A stretch of 64,000 nt of DNA from Sphingobacterium prati (lineage in GTDB: Bacteria > Bacteroidota > Bacteroidia > Sphingobacteriales > Sphingobacteriaceae): positions 379,144-443,143 of the forward strand of contig NZ_JABJWY010000039.1 in NCBI RefSeq assembly GCF_013167215.1. Direction: 5' to 3'. This document shows positions 1 to 9,242 of the stretch, piece after piece (position 1 is the stretch's first letter; each line of letters begins with the position of its first letter). Under the pieces are notes generated by a model. That model ran no database searches, had not been told where the DNA came from, and saw only the letters and a list, made by a program, of their open reading frames with translations. A program made the position numbers and the translations under genes.

Positions 1-245
1 TGTTGAAAGTTGAAGGGAGATTAGTAGTAATGTCTTATCATTCTTTAGAGGATCGTTTGGTGAAAAATTTTATGGCCAAAGGGAAGTTTAAAGGAGATGT
101 TGATAAAGATTTTTTTGGAAATGAAATCAAGCCATTTCATGTGTTGAGTCGTAAAGCAATTACGGCTTCATCGCAGGAATTGGCTTTAAATAATAGATCG
201 CGCAGTGCGAAACTGCGTATTGCTGAAAGGTTGGATTTGTCTTAA
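1..245 (+). CDS. rsmH: 16S rRNA (cytosine(1402)-N(4))-methyltransferase RsmH, C-terminal part
   Basis: This is the 3' end of rsmH (mraW), cut by the left window edge; the reading frame starts at base 3 and the gene ends with TAA. The visible 80 residues contain the family's SYHSLEDRLVKNF block and the C-terminal segment with NNRSRSAKLRIAER. RsmH uses S-adenosylmethionine to methylate N4 of C1402 in the decoding centre of 16S rRNA. It normally stands second in the dcw cluster, after mraZ, and the ftsL-like gene begins 17 bases downstream, so it is the first visible gene of the cell-wall operon. The SAM-binding N-terminal domain lies outside the window. Confidence 0.93.
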   Translation, partial: LKVEGRLVVMSYHSLEDRLVKNFMAKGKFKGDVDKDFFGNEIKPFHVLSRKAITASSQELALNNRSRSAKLRIAERLDLS

Positions 246-262
246 AAGAATGGAGCGAAAAG

Positions 263-676
263 ATGAGCAGGAATACAATAAGACAGAAAGAATTGAGTGA
301 AGAAGTTCAGGAAGAACTACAAGAAACTGTCGAAGAAAAGGCGGAAGAAACAGAAGCGTTTATTAAAACGCTTTTTACCGTTGGAGACCTTTCTTTAAAC
401 AAAATTTTGGAGTATTTGCCTTTTGGAGCTTTTATCGCCTTTTTGATGTTGTTGTATATCTCTAATCGTCACTTCGCTGAGCGAACGATTCGGAGTATCG
501 ATAAAGTAAGCAAAGAAGTCAAAGAATTAGGATGGGACCATAAGTCGCTGTCGGCTGAGCTCATGAAAATGTCCACACAGACAGAAATTGCGAAGCGTGT
601 AGATTCCCTGGGTTTGAAAGAACGGGTGGAGCCGCCGATCAAGATTGAGGTTGTAGAGAAAAAAGAAGATAAATAG
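263..676 (+). CDS. ftsL: FtsL-like cell division protein
   Basis: A 137-residue bitopic membrane protein. Residues 1-50 are acidic (many Glu), residues about 54-68 form one hydrophobic segment (FGAFIAFLMLLYISN), and the following 50 residues are charged and helix-prone with a heptad-like pattern, as in FtsL/DivIC. Sequence similarity across FtsL proteins is very weak. The name therefore rests mainly on position between rsmH and ftsI, the single membrane segment and the coiled-coil-like exoplasmic region. FtsL would join FtsQ and the FtsW-FtsI septal synthase. It ends 8 bases before ftsI and is surely cotranscribed. Confidence 0.75.
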   Translation: MSRNTIRQKELSEEVQEELQETVEEKAEETEAFIKTLFTVGDLSLNKILEYLPFGAFIAFLMLLYISNRHFAERTIRSIDKVSKEVKELGWDHKSLSAELMKMSTQTEIAKRVDSLGLKERVEPPIKIEVVEKKEDK

Positions 677-684
677 AAAGAGTT

Positions 685-2802
685 ATGAGTATCAGAAACA
701 CGATCCTTGTTCGCGTCTATTTTGCCTTTGGACTTATTGTGCTACTTGCATTTATGGTATTTGGGAAAATGCTGAAGTTGCAATATGTGGATGGGCAACA
801 TTGGAAAGCTTTAGCGGATAGTCTTTCTATTCAAGAACGCGAAGTTGAAGCTGCCAGGGGGAATATTTATTCCAACGATGGGAGCTTATTGGCGACTTCT
901 GTTCCTGAGTATGAACTTCGTTTTGATGCCATGGCTATTCCTGAGGAAGAAAATGAATATTTCAACCTTAAAGTTGATTCGCTAGCGATTAGATTGGCTG
1001 ATTTTTTTAAGGATAAATCATCCCGGCAATATTTGACATTATTAAAACAGGCACGAAATAAAAAACAACGCTATGTATTGATCAAGCGTAATGTGTCGCA
1101 TCAAGATTTAAAGAAGATTAAGCAATTCCCGCTGTTTAAAGCTGCTCGTGTAGGCAAAGATCGTTATCCGAGCAGTCTGATTACAGATAGGCAGAATAAG
1201 CGGATTTTGCCTTTTGTGAATCTCGCTGCCCGAACCATCGGCTACAAAAATGTAAAAGAAAACATCCATGTTGGATTGGAAGGAGCTTATGGAGAGTACA
1301 TTGATGGTAAAAGTGGTAAAAGACTGATGCAGCGTATCGCGGGCGGAGTTTGGATTCCAGTGAACAGGGATATTGAAGTTGCGCCAGTCGATGGTTCTGA
1401 TATTATTTCAACGATTGACGTGAATATGCAAGATATGGCCCAGCGTGCGTTAGAAAAGCAGATGATTGTAAGTAACGCTGATGAGGGGTGTGTCGTGATG
1501 ATGGAAGTGAAAACGGGTGAGGTTCGTGCAGTGGCAAATTTTATGCGGGATAAGGACGGTGTCTATCGTGAAAAGTTCAATCTTGCGATTGCACAAAGTG
1601 CTGATCCAGGGTCAACTTTTAAACTTGCCTCTTATTTAGCATTGATTGATGACAAAAAAATCGATTCAAGTACGACGATAAATATAGGAAATGGTAACTG
1701 GCCGATCTATAGGCATACAATACGCGATTCGCATGCTCCTAAAAAATCCATAGTTTCTGCTAAAAGAGCCTTTGAAGAGTCTTCGAATGTTGGGGTTACC
1801 AAATTTGTTTACCAAGCGTATAAAGACAATCCGGATCAGTTCACGTCGAAATTACATTCCTTCGGATTTGGAAAGACATTGGATTTGCAGATTCCGGGAG
1901 AAGGCATTCCCTTGGTAAAGACTTCAAAAAGTAAATCCTGGAGTGGATTGTCCCTGGTGCAGATGGCTTATGGTTATGAGATGAAGATAACACCGTTACA
2001 GACTTTGACATTTTATAATGCTGTTGCAAACAACGGCAAATTGATCGCTCCGTTATTTGTCAAAGAAATTAGACATTTAGGAAATACAATTCAGCGTTTC
2101 GAGGCGAAAGTTATCAACGAGAAAATAGCATCGGATCATGCATTGGCCGAGGTAAGAGGAATGATGGAGGGTGTGATGACCGAAGGAACAGGACGGAGTG
2201 TTGCCAGTCCATTATATACCTCGGGTGGTAAAACAGGAACCGCTCAGATGGCAGATGGTTCAAGAGGTTACGGTGCTAGACGATATCAATCTTCATTTGC
2301 GGGATATTTTCCGGCTGAAGATCCCAAGTATTCCATTATCGTTGTGATTCGGAATCCTAGAAATGGATATTATGGAGCATCAATTGCCGGGCCTGTTTTT
2401 AAAGAACTAGCGGATATGGTTTATGCCAATGACATGGAGATGCAAGGGAAAAAATCATTCAAAGCCGTGAATGTAGGTGGAAGAATGCCCTTGACTTTGC
2501 AAGGGTCAAGAGAAGCTAGTAAAAAAGTATATGAAAAATTGGGTATTAATACCGTGAATTGGGATATGGTGGCGAGAGGTGAAGTGGATACATCGAATAG
2601 AGGTGTACCCTTTGTGGATTTGAAATATAAAGAAGGAATTGTTCCAAACGTAGTGGGCATGGGCTTGATGGATGCATTATATGTGATGGAAAATGCAGGC
2701 TTTAAAACACGTGTATTTGGAAAGGGAAGAGTGGGAGCACAATCTTTGGCCGCGGGTCAAAAGCTTCCATTTGGAACAGCGATAAATTTAGAACTTAAGT
2801 AA
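685..2802 (+). CDS. ftsI: Septal peptidoglycan transpeptidase FtsI (class B PBP) with PASTA domain
   Basis: A 705-residue class B penicillin-binding protein that crosslinks septal peptidoglycan with the FtsW glycosyltransferase. A membrane anchor lies at about residues 8-28, followed by the dimerisation/pedestal domain. The transpeptidase domain carries all three active-site motifs: STFK (nucleophile S310, K313), SSN (366-368) and KTG (516-518, in GGKTGTAQM). The last 60 residues form one PASTA domain starting at VPNVVGMGLMDALYVM. A C-terminal PASTA domain is usual in this phylum and in Gram-positive division PBPs but absent from E. coli FtsI. The stop codon overlaps the murE start by one base. 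Confidence 0.95.
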   Translation: MSIRNTILVRVYFAFGLIVLLAFMVFGKMLKLQYVDGQHWKALADSLSIQEREVEAARGNIYSNDGSLLATSVPEYELRFDAMAIPEEENEYFNLKVDSLAIRLADFFKDKSSRQYLTLLKQARNKKQRYVLIKRNVSHQDLKKIKQFPLFKAARVGKDRYPSSLITDRQNKRILPFVNLAARTIGYKNVKENIHVGLEGAYGEYIDGKSGKRLMQRIAGGVWIPVNRDIEVAPVDGSDIISTIDVNMQDMAQRALEKQMIVSNADEGCVVMMEVKTGEVRAVANFMRDKDGVYREKFNLAIAQSADPGSTFKLASYLALIDDKKIDSSTTINIGNGNWPIYRHTIRDSHAPKKSIVSAKRAFEESSNVGVTKFVYQAYKDNPDQFTSKLHSFGFGKTLDLQIPGEGIPLVKTSKSKSWSGLSLVQMAYGYEMKITPLQTLTFYNAVANNGKLIAPLFVKEIRHLGNTIQRFEAKVINEKIASDHALAEVRGMMEGVMTEGTGRSVASPLYTSGGKTGTAQMADGSRGYGARRYQSSFAGYFPAEDPKYSIIVVIRNPRNGYYGASIAGPVFKELADMVYANDMEMQGKKSFKAVNVGGRMPLTLQGSREASKKVYEKLGINTVNWDMVARGEVDTSNRGVPFVDLKYKEGIVPNVVGMGLMDALYVMENAGFKTRVFGKGRVGAQSLAAGQKLPFGTAINLELK

Positions 2803-4262
2803 TGATGGATTTAAAAAAAGTATTGCATGCTATCCCTGTGCAGCAGGTGGTGGGAAACCTCGAAGAGGTCGAAGTGCACTCTTTGTGCTTTGATTCCAGA
2901 AAAGTGGAGCTGGGAAGTTTATTTATCGCTGTAAGAGGTGTGCAGACAGATGGACATTTGTTTGTCGATAAAGCGATCACTTCCGGTGCTAGAGCAATTA
3001 TCGTCGAGGAGCTTCCGGCAGAGATATTGGACTCTGTAGCCTATATCCTGGTTGCGGATTCCGCCTATGCTTTAGGAGTTGCTTCTGGCAATTTCTATGG
3101 AAATCCATCAGAGCAACTTAAGCTAGTTGGTGTAACTGGAACAAACGGAAAAACAACGGTGGCAACGCTGTTGTTCCAGTTGTTTTCTGACTTGGGATAT
3201 CATGTCGGCTTGTTGTCAACTGTACAGAATCAAATTGGTGCGCGCATAATTCCCGCAACACACACGACCCCGGATCCTATCCAGCTGAACAAGTTGTTAC
3301 GGGATATGGTAGATGACGGTTGTGATTATGCTTTTATGGAAGTCAGTTCACATGCTGTGGTGCAAGAGCGTATTGCGGGATTGGTGTTTGCCGGTGCGAT
3401 ATTTACGAATATTACACATGACCACTTAGATTTCCATAAAACTTTTGATAATTATATCAAAGCGAAGAAAAAGTTCTTTGATGACTTGGATGCACATGCA
3501 TTTGCGATAACAAATGCGGATGATCGGAATGGACAGGTCATGCTACAGAATACCGTTGCGCATAGAAAGAGTTACGGATTGCGTACTGGCGCTGATTTCA
3601 AAGCAAAAGTTATCGAAAGCCATTTTGATGGGATGTTGATGAGCATCGACGGAAAAGAGGTATGGGTAAAATTAATTGGCGACTTTAATGCATATAATCT
3701 GTTGGCAGTGTATGCTTCAGCAATCTTATTGGAGCAAGAAACAGTGAAAGTGCTGACCGCTTTAAGTACATTGAAGGGAGCAGAAGGCCGTTTTGAAACG
3801 ATGAAATCTGCTTCGGGTGTTTTTGGGATCGTAGACTATGCGCATACGCCAGATGCCGTAGAAAACGTGTTAAAAACAATAAGTTCTTTGCGGCGTCCGG
3901 AACAAAAAATTATTACGGTTTTGGGTTGTGGTGGTGATCGGGATAAAACGAAGAGACCAGAAATGGCGGAAGCAGCTTTACGTTATAGCGACCGTTTTGT
4001 GATTACGTCAGACAACCCGCGCACGGAAGACCCCTATCAGATTATCAAAGATATTGAGGCTGGTGTCGGAGCTGATCAAAAGGCAAAAACACTTTCAATT
4101 GCTGACCGTAAAGAAGCGATACGTACAGCCTATCAATTGGCAAATCCTGGTGATATTATTTTGGTTGCTGGAAAAGGACATGAAAAATATCAAGATGTGA
4201 ATGGTGTAAAACACCATTTTGATGATAAAGAAATTTTAGAGAATACATTTAACGAGAAATAG
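2802..4262 (+). CDS. murE: UDP-N-acetylmuramoyl-tripeptide synthetase, meso-diaminopimelate-adding
   Basis: A 486-residue cytoplasmic Mur ligase that adds the third stem-peptide residue. The ATP-binding P-loop GTNGKTTVATLL is near residues 112-123, followed by HTTPDP and the MEVSSHAV block of the central domain. The C-terminal domain has DNPRTEDP (from residue 404). In MurE proteins the DNPR form goes with meso-diaminopimelate rather than lysine specificity, so the organism should have DAP-type peptidoglycan. Two ATG codons sit in tandem; the first overlaps the ftsI stop (TAATG), consistent with coupled translation. murF does not follow, unlike in E. coli. Confidence 0.96.
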   Translation: MMDLKKVLHAIPVQQVVGNLEEVEVHSLCFDSRKVELGSLFIAVRGVQTDGHLFVDKAITSGARAIIVEELPAEILDSVAYILVADSAYALGVASGNFYGNPSEQLKLVGVTGTNGKTTVATLLFQLFSDLGYHVGLLSTVQNQIGARIIPATHTTPDPIQLNKLLRDMVDDGCDYAFMEVSSHAVVQERIAGLVFAGAIFTNITHDHLDFHKTFDNYIKAKKKFFDDLDAHAFAITNADDRNGQVMLQNTVAHRKSYGLRTGADFKAKVIESHFDGMLMSIDGKEVWVKLIGDFNAYNLLAVYASAILLEQETVKVLTALSTLKGAEGRFETMKSASGVFGIVDYAHTPDAVENVLKTISSLRRPEQKIITVLGCGGDRDKTKRPEMAEAALRYSDRFVITSDNPRTEDPYQIIKDIEAGVGADQKAKTLSIADRKEAIRTAYQLANPGDIILVAGKGHEKYQDVNGVKHHFDDKEILENTFNEK

Positions 4263-4266
4263 AAAT

Positions 4267-5511
4267 ATGTTGTACCATCTATTTACGTGGCTTAGCGAAT
4301 ATATCCATATACCTGGAGGCGGGTTGTTTCAATACATCTCCTTTCGGACGTCTATGGCTGTGATCGTTTCATTGATTATTACCACGGTTTTTGGGGGGAA
4401 ATTGATCCAATTCTTGCACAATAAGCAAGTGGGGGAAACAATTCGTGATTTAGGGCTTGAAGGTGAAAAAAAGAAAGCTGGTACGCCTACAATGGGAGGT
4501 ATTATAATCATTGCTGGGATTTTAATTCCTACCCTGTTATTTGCTAAGTTGACGAATATCTATGTGATTATAATGATCGTAACGACATTGTGGATGGGTG
4601 CAATAGGTTTTTTGGATGATTATATTAAAGTTTTTAAGCATAATAAAGAGGGCTTAGCTGGGAAATTTAAGGTTGTCGGTCAAGTTGGTCTAGGGGCAAT
4701 TATTGCCTGTACAATGTATTTCCATCCGGATATTGTTGTTCGAAAAGGAGTAGATAAACCGACTTCTACTAAACCAGTGGAAGTTGTTATCAACGAGGGG
4801 ACGGGGGAAAAAACATATGCTGAGAATGTAAAATCTTCCAAAACAAATATTCCATTCTATAAGAATAATGAATTTGATTATGCCAAAGTATTTAAGGTAT
4901 TCGGCATGCAAAGTGATTATTTGACATTTATTGTCTTTTTAGTTGTGGTCATTTTTATCGTTACCGCAGTGTCAAATGGGGCTAATATTACTGATGGAAT
5001 AGATGGTCTAGCAACAAGTACTTCTGCGATAATTGGGGTTACATTGGCAATTTTAGCTTATGTGTCCGGCAACGTGATTTTCTCTGACTACCTCAATATT
5101 ATGTATATCCCTAACTCTGGTGAACTTGTAATTTTTGCTGGAGCATTTGTTGGAGCTTGTGTAGGTTTTCTATGGTACAATACTTATCCTGCTCAAGTTT
5201 TTATGGGAGATACGGGTAGTTTGGCAATTGGCGGTGTTATTGCGGCGTTTGCTATTTTGATTCGTAAAGAGTTATTGATTCCAATCTTGTGTGGTGTGTT
5301 TTTGTTGGAAAATCTTTCGGTCATCTTACAGGTTTCCTATTTCAAATACACCAAAAAGAAATATGGAGAAGGAAGAAGGATTTTTTTAATGTCGCCTTTG
5401 CACCATCACTTCCAAAAGAAGGGATACCATGAAGCGAAAATTGTCACTCGTTTTGTCATTGTGGGAATAATTTTGGCCATTCTGACAATTGTAACATTAA
5501 AAATTAGATAA
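4267..5511 (+). CDS. mraY: Phospho-N-acetylmuramoyl-pentapeptide-transferase MraY
   Basis: A polytopic inner-membrane enzyme of 414 residues that moves phospho-MurNAc-pentapeptide from UDP to undecaprenyl phosphate, giving lipid I. Visible signatures are GTPTMGGIIII, the Mg-binding DD of FLDDYIKVFKHNKEGL, NGANITDGIDGLA, FMGDTGSLAIGG and the histidine-rich MSPLHHHFQKKG loop near the C-terminus. It is about 50 residues longer than the E. coli enzyme because of an insertion at about residues 160-215 (polar, lysine-rich), a size seen in other Bacteroidota MraY proteins. It lies 4 bases after murE and 2 before murD. Confidence 0.96.
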   Translation: MLYHLFTWLSEYIHIPGGGLFQYISFRTSMAVIVSLIITTVFGGKLIQFLHNKQVGETIRDLGLEGEKKKAGTPTMGGIIIIAGILIPTLLFAKLTNIYVIIMIVTTLWMGAIGFLDDYIKVFKHNKEGLAGKFKVVGQVGLGAIIACTMYFHPDIVVRKGVDKPTSTKPVEVVINEGTGEKTYAENVKSSKTNIPFYKNNEFDYAKVFKVFGMQSDYLTFIVFLVVVIFIVTAVSNGANITDGIDGLATSTSAIIGVTLAILAYVSGNVIFSDYLNIMYIPNSGELVIFAGAFVGACVGFLWYNTYPAQVFMGDTGSLAIGGVIAAFAILIRKELLIPILCGVFLLENLSVILQVSYFKYTKKKYGEGRRIFLMSPLHHHFQKKGYHEAKIVTRFVIVGIILAILTIVTLKIR

Positions 5512-5513
5512 CG

Positions 5514-6887
5514 ATGTCAAATATCTCAACAACATATTATCCTCAATCAGGAAGCCTGGTTATCTTAGGTGCAGGCGAAAGCGGTGTAGGGACTGCAATC
5601 CTTGGAAAGGAAAAGGGGTATGATGTATTTGTATCCGATAAAGGACTGATAGCGGATCACTATAAACAGCAATTAAAAGCTGAAGGGATTGCTTTTGAGG
5701 AGGGTAACCATGACGAAGCTCGGATATTAAATGCAGTACTTGTTGTTAAGAGTCCTGGAATTCCAGAAACAGTGCCATTGGTGGTTGCCTTAAAAGAAAA
5801 AGGGATTCCTGTGATAGCGGAAATAGAGTTTGCGGCCCAATACACTACGGCTAAGTTGATCTGCATTACAGGGTCTAATGGAAAGTCAACAACAACCATG
5901 TTGACCTACGAAATGCTGAAGCATGGTGGCCTTAATGTTGGTTTGGCAGGCAATATTGGAAAAAGTTTCGCCCTTCAAGTGGCACGGGAAAATTTTGACT
6001 GCTACGTGTTGGAAATATCCAGCTTCATGTTGGACGATATGTACCATTTTAGAGCAGATATTGCAGTAATACTTAATATCACGCCAGATCATTTGGATCG
6101 TTATGAGCATAAAATGGAAAACTATGTAGATTCTAAATTCAGAATGATTCAAAATCAGACTGAAAAAGATTATTTTATATACTGTTTAGACGATCCCGAA
6201 ACAATAAAGGGATTGGAGAGACATCACAGTAAAGGGACCTATTTGCCTTTTACACAAGAACAGCTTGTTGAATTGGGGGCTTATTTAACCGCCAATAAAA
6301 CAATGATTATTAATACACCAAATAACGATACATTCACTATGAGAGCTGAGGAATTGTCATTGCAAGGGAAGCATAATATTTATAATAGTATGGCTTCTGG
6401 ATTAATTGCAAAAGTGCAGGAGTTGAGAAATCAATCGATGAAAGAAAGCATGGGATCGTATGTGAATATCCCACATCGTCTCGAACATGTTGCTTGTATC
6501 GGGGGAGTCAATTATATCAATGACTCTAAAGCGACTAATGTCAATTCAGTGTGGTACGCTTTGGAGAGCTTTTCAACGCCAATCGTATTATTATTAGGGG
6601 GAGTAGATAAAGGAAACGATTATAGTATGCTGGCTGATTTAGTGAAAGACAAAGTCCACGCTATTGTTTGTTTGGGAAAAGATACCGCAGCAATTCATAA
6701 GGCTTTTGAACAGGATGTTGAAATCATCGTCAACAGTACATCTATGCACGATGCTGTTGTGTTGTCGTCACATTTGGCTAAAAAGGGGGATACAGTATTG
6801 TTGTCTCCGGCATGTGCGAGTTTTGACTGGTTTAAAAACTATGAAGACCGTGGCGATAAATTTAAAGCAGCTGTAATGGAGTTATAA
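5514..6887 (+). CDS. murD: UDP-N-acetylmuramoyl-L-alanine--D-glutamate ligase
   Basis: A 457-residue cytoplasmic Mur ligase that adds D-glutamate to UDP-MurNAc-L-Ala. The N-terminal Rossmann-like domain begins LVILGAGESGVGTAILG. The ATP-binding loop GSNGKSTTTML is near residues 120-130, ISSFMLDDM and ITPDHLDRYEHKMENY belong to the central domain, and the C-terminal domain has NDSKATNVNSVWYAL and LLLGGVDKGNDY. The length matches the family. It starts 2 bases after mraY, within the dcw operon. Confidence 0.95.
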   Translation: MSNISTTYYPQSGSLVILGAGESGVGTAILGKEKGYDVFVSDKGLIADHYKQQLKAEGIAFEEGNHDEARILNAVLVVKSPGIPETVPLVVALKEKGIPVIAEIEFAAQYTTAKLICITGSNGKSTTTMLTYEMLKHGGLNVGLAGNIGKSFALQVARENFDCYVLEISSFMLDDMYHFRADIAVILNITPDHLDRYEHKMENYVDSKFRMIQNQTEKDYFIYCLDDPETIKGLERHHSKGTYLPFTQEQLVELGAYLTANKTMIINTPNNDTFTMRAEELSLQGKHNIYNSMASGLIAKVQELRNQSMKESMGSYVNIPHRLEHVACIGGVNYINDSKATNVNSVWYALESFSTPIVLLLGGVDKGNDYSMLADLVKDKVHAIVCLGKDTAAIHKAFEQDVEIIVNSTSMHDAVVLSSHLAKKGDTVLLSPACASFDWFKNYEDRGDKFKAAVMEL

Positions 6888-6915
6888 TAAACGGTATAAC
6901 CAAAGGAAGAAGGAT

Positions 6916-8124
6916 ATGTTACAGAACATAATGTCTAAATTAAAAGGTGATCGATGGATATGGATCATTGTGATTATCTTGTCGGGATGGTCACTTTTGG
7001 CTGTATACAGTTCGGTTGGAACCCTGGCCTATAAAGAAGGTAAGGGGACAGAAATGTATCTGTTGAAGCATTTTTCGATCATCGCCATTGGATTTGTTTT
7101 GATGTATCTCTCGCATAAGCTGGATTATCGGTATTATGCAGGTATTTCTAAAATCCTAATGGGGATCACAATACCTTTATTACTTTTTACTTTATTATTT
7201 GGAAGTAGTGTAAATCAGGCGAGTCGTTGGTTGACGATTCCGGGGATTGGGATGACTTTTCAAACATCCGATTTGGCCAAATTGTCATTGATTGTTTTTC
7301 TTGCACGGATGCTGTCTCGCAAACAAGAGGAAATCAAAGATGTGAAGAAAGCTTTTCTTCCTATTATGGGATCAGTATGTGGTGTTTTCGTACTGATAGC
7401 ATGGGCCAACATGTCTACGGCGATTATGTTATTTGGTGTTAGCGTACTGTTGTTATTGATTGGCCGAATATCCTTTAAACAGATTGCAATTGTTTCTGCA
7501 GGTGTGGTTTTGTTGGGAATTATTGTTGTCTCCATCGGGCCGAGACGAGCAACATACTATAGTCGGGTAAAAACATTTTTGGGTGTAGAAAAGAAGGAAG
7601 AGTCAGCTAGTCCGGTCTCATTTCAGGATGATAAAAACTATCAGGCCAATAATGCGAAGATTGCAATAGCGACGGGAGGACTCTTTGGTAAAGGTCCGGG
7701 GAATAGTGTTCAACGCAACGTATTGCCACATCCGTATTCCGATTTTATCTATGCAATTATCATTGAGGAATATGGGACAGTCGGTGGAGTAATCCTGCTA
7801 TTTCTGTACTTGGCTTTTATGTATCGATGTATCCGAATCGTCACGATGAGTCCCAAAGCTTTTGGGACATTCTTGGCCGCAGGCTTAGGTTTTAGTTTGA
7901 CTATACAAGCGCTGGCAAATATGGCAGTAGCAGTAGGATTAGGACCTGTAACTGGGGTGCCGTTACCATTGGTGAGTATGGGGGGGACATCCATTTTGTT
8001 TACAAGTGTTGCCTTGGGAATTATCCTAAGTGTGAGCAGAAATATTGAAGAATTAAAAGGAAAAGAGCAGCTGGACGAAAAGCCGAAACCTAAAAAAGTG
8101 GTGATCGGTTCAATTCCGGCTTAA
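6916..8124 (+). CDS. ftsW: Septal peptidoglycan glycosyltransferase FtsW (SEDS family)
   Basis: A 402-residue polytopic membrane protein of the SEDS family, which polymerises lipid II at the septum together with FtsI. About ten hydrophobic segments are visible. Family blocks include SSVNQASRWLTIPGIGMTFQTSDLAKL, where TFQTSDLAKL matches the usual QPSE-like region, then FGKGPGNSVQRNVLPHPYSDFIYAIIIEEYGTVGG and VTGVPLPLVSMGGTSILFT. The C-terminal 30 residues are a charged cytoplasmic tail. It is placed between murD and murG, as in E. coli. RodA is the alternative SEDS member, but the location favours FtsW. Confidence 0.94.
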   Translation: MLQNIMSKLKGDRWIWIIVIILSGWSLLAVYSSVGTLAYKEGKGTEMYLLKHFSIIAIGFVLMYLSHKLDYRYYAGISKILMGITIPLLLFTLLFGSSVNQASRWLTIPGIGMTFQTSDLAKLSLIVFLARMLSRKQEEIKDVKKAFLPIMGSVCGVFVLIAWANMSTAIMLFGVSVLLLLIGRISFKQIAIVSAGVVLLGIIVVSIGPRRATYYSRVKTFLGVEKKEESASPVSFQDDKNYQANNAKIAIATGGLFGKGPGNSVQRNVLPHPYSDFIYAIIIEEYGTVGGVILLFLYLAFMYRCIRIVTMSPKAFGTFLAAGLGFSLTIQALANMAVAVGLGPVTGVPLPLVSMGGTSILFTSVALGIILSVSRNIEELKGKEQLDEKPKPKKVVIGSIPA

Positions 8125-8138
8125 AAAACATATTGAGC

Positions 8139-9242
8139 ATGGCAATTCGTGTAATTATAAGTGGGGGGGGGACCGGAGGACATATTTTTCCGGCGATTTC
8201 AATTGCAAATGCATTGAAAACGATGGATCCTGCAAATGAAATTTTATTTGTAGGAGCCAATGGTCGGATGGAAATGGATAAGGTGCCTGCTGCGGGTTAT
8301 GCTATTGTTGGACTTGATATTCAAGGAATCAACAGAAAGCAGCTTTGGAAAAATATTTTATTGCCGTTTAAATTAATGAAAAGCCTTAATAAGGCAAAAA
8401 AGGTAATCCGGGATTTCAAACCGGATGTTGCAGTAGGTGTTGGCGGTTTTGCTTCGGGACCATTGTTGATGATGGCAAATAAATTGGGGATCCCGACAGT
8501 GGTACAAGAGCAGAACTCTTATGCTGGTGTCACAAATAAGAAAGTCGGTGCTAAAGCGGCAAAAATCTGTGTAGCCTACGAGGGTATGGAACAGTTTTTT
8601 CCCGCTGATAAAGTATTGTTGACAGGAAATCCCATCCGAAGAGAATCTGTTGCTATTGAAGGAAAAAGAGCTGCGGCATTGGAATTCTTTGGATTGGATC
8701 AACACAAGAAAACAATCTTAGTGTTGGGCGGGAGTTTAGGCGCCAGAACATTGAATGAAAGTGTGGTCGCCTTTTTGGATTTGCTGTCCAAAGAGGATGT
8801 ACAGGTGATTTGGCAATGCGGGAGCTTTTATATCGACAAACTTCGCCTAGAACTCGAAGAAAAACTTCCTGCAAATGTGAAGATGATGGCATTTCTTCAA
8901 AAAATGGATTATGCCTATGCTGCTGCTGACGTAATTATTAGTCGGGCAGGAGCAGGTACCATTTCGGAACTCTGTGTTGTTGGGAAACCAGTTATTCTGG
9001 TTCCTTCACCTAATGTTGCCGAAGACCACCAGACTAAAAATGCTATGGCTTTGGTTAACAAGAAAGCAGCACTGTTGGTGAAAGATATCGAAGCTACGCA
9101 GCAATTAATTCCAACGGCCTTGGATTTATTCAAGAATTTGAATCAAGTAGCGCAGTTGAGTGAAAACATAAAAAAACTTGCTAAGCTGGACGCTGATGTT
9201 CAGATTGCAAAGCATGTATATAAATTGGCAAATAAGAAATAG
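8139..9242 (+). CDS. murG: UDP-GlcNAc:undecaprenyl-PP-MurNAc-pentapeptide GlcNAc transferase MurG
   Basis: MurG converts lipid I to lipid II at the inner face of the cytoplasmic membrane. I chose ATG at 8139 (MAIRVIISGGGTGGHIFPA) over the TTG two codons upstream. The N-terminal GGGTGGH glycine loop, PDVAVGVGGFASGPLL, QEQNSYAGVTNK, LVLGGSLGAR and the donor-binding ISRAGAGTISEL followed by PSPNVAEDHQTKNA are all present; the protein has 367 residues. The glycine loop is encoded with three GGG codons, giving an uninterrupted run of nine G at 8163-8171, unusual in this A+T-rich gene. Confidence 0.96.
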   Translation: MAIRVIISGGGTGGHIFPAISIANALKTMDPANEILFVGANGRMEMDKVPAAGYAIVGLDIQGINRKQLWKNILLPFKLMKSLNKAKKVIRDFKPDVAVGVGGFASGPLLMMANKLGIPTVVQEQNSYAGVTNKKVGAKAAKICVAYEGMEQFFPADKVLLTGNPIRRESVAIEGKRAAALEFFGLDQHKKTILVLGGSLGARTLNESVVAFLDLLSKEDVQVIWQCGSFYIDKLRLELEEKLPANVKMMAFLQKMDYAYAAADVIISRAGAGTISELCVVGKPVILVPSPNVAEDHQTKNAMALVNKKAALLVKDIEATQQLIPTALDLFKNLNQVAQLSENIKKLAKLDADVQIAKHVYKLANKK

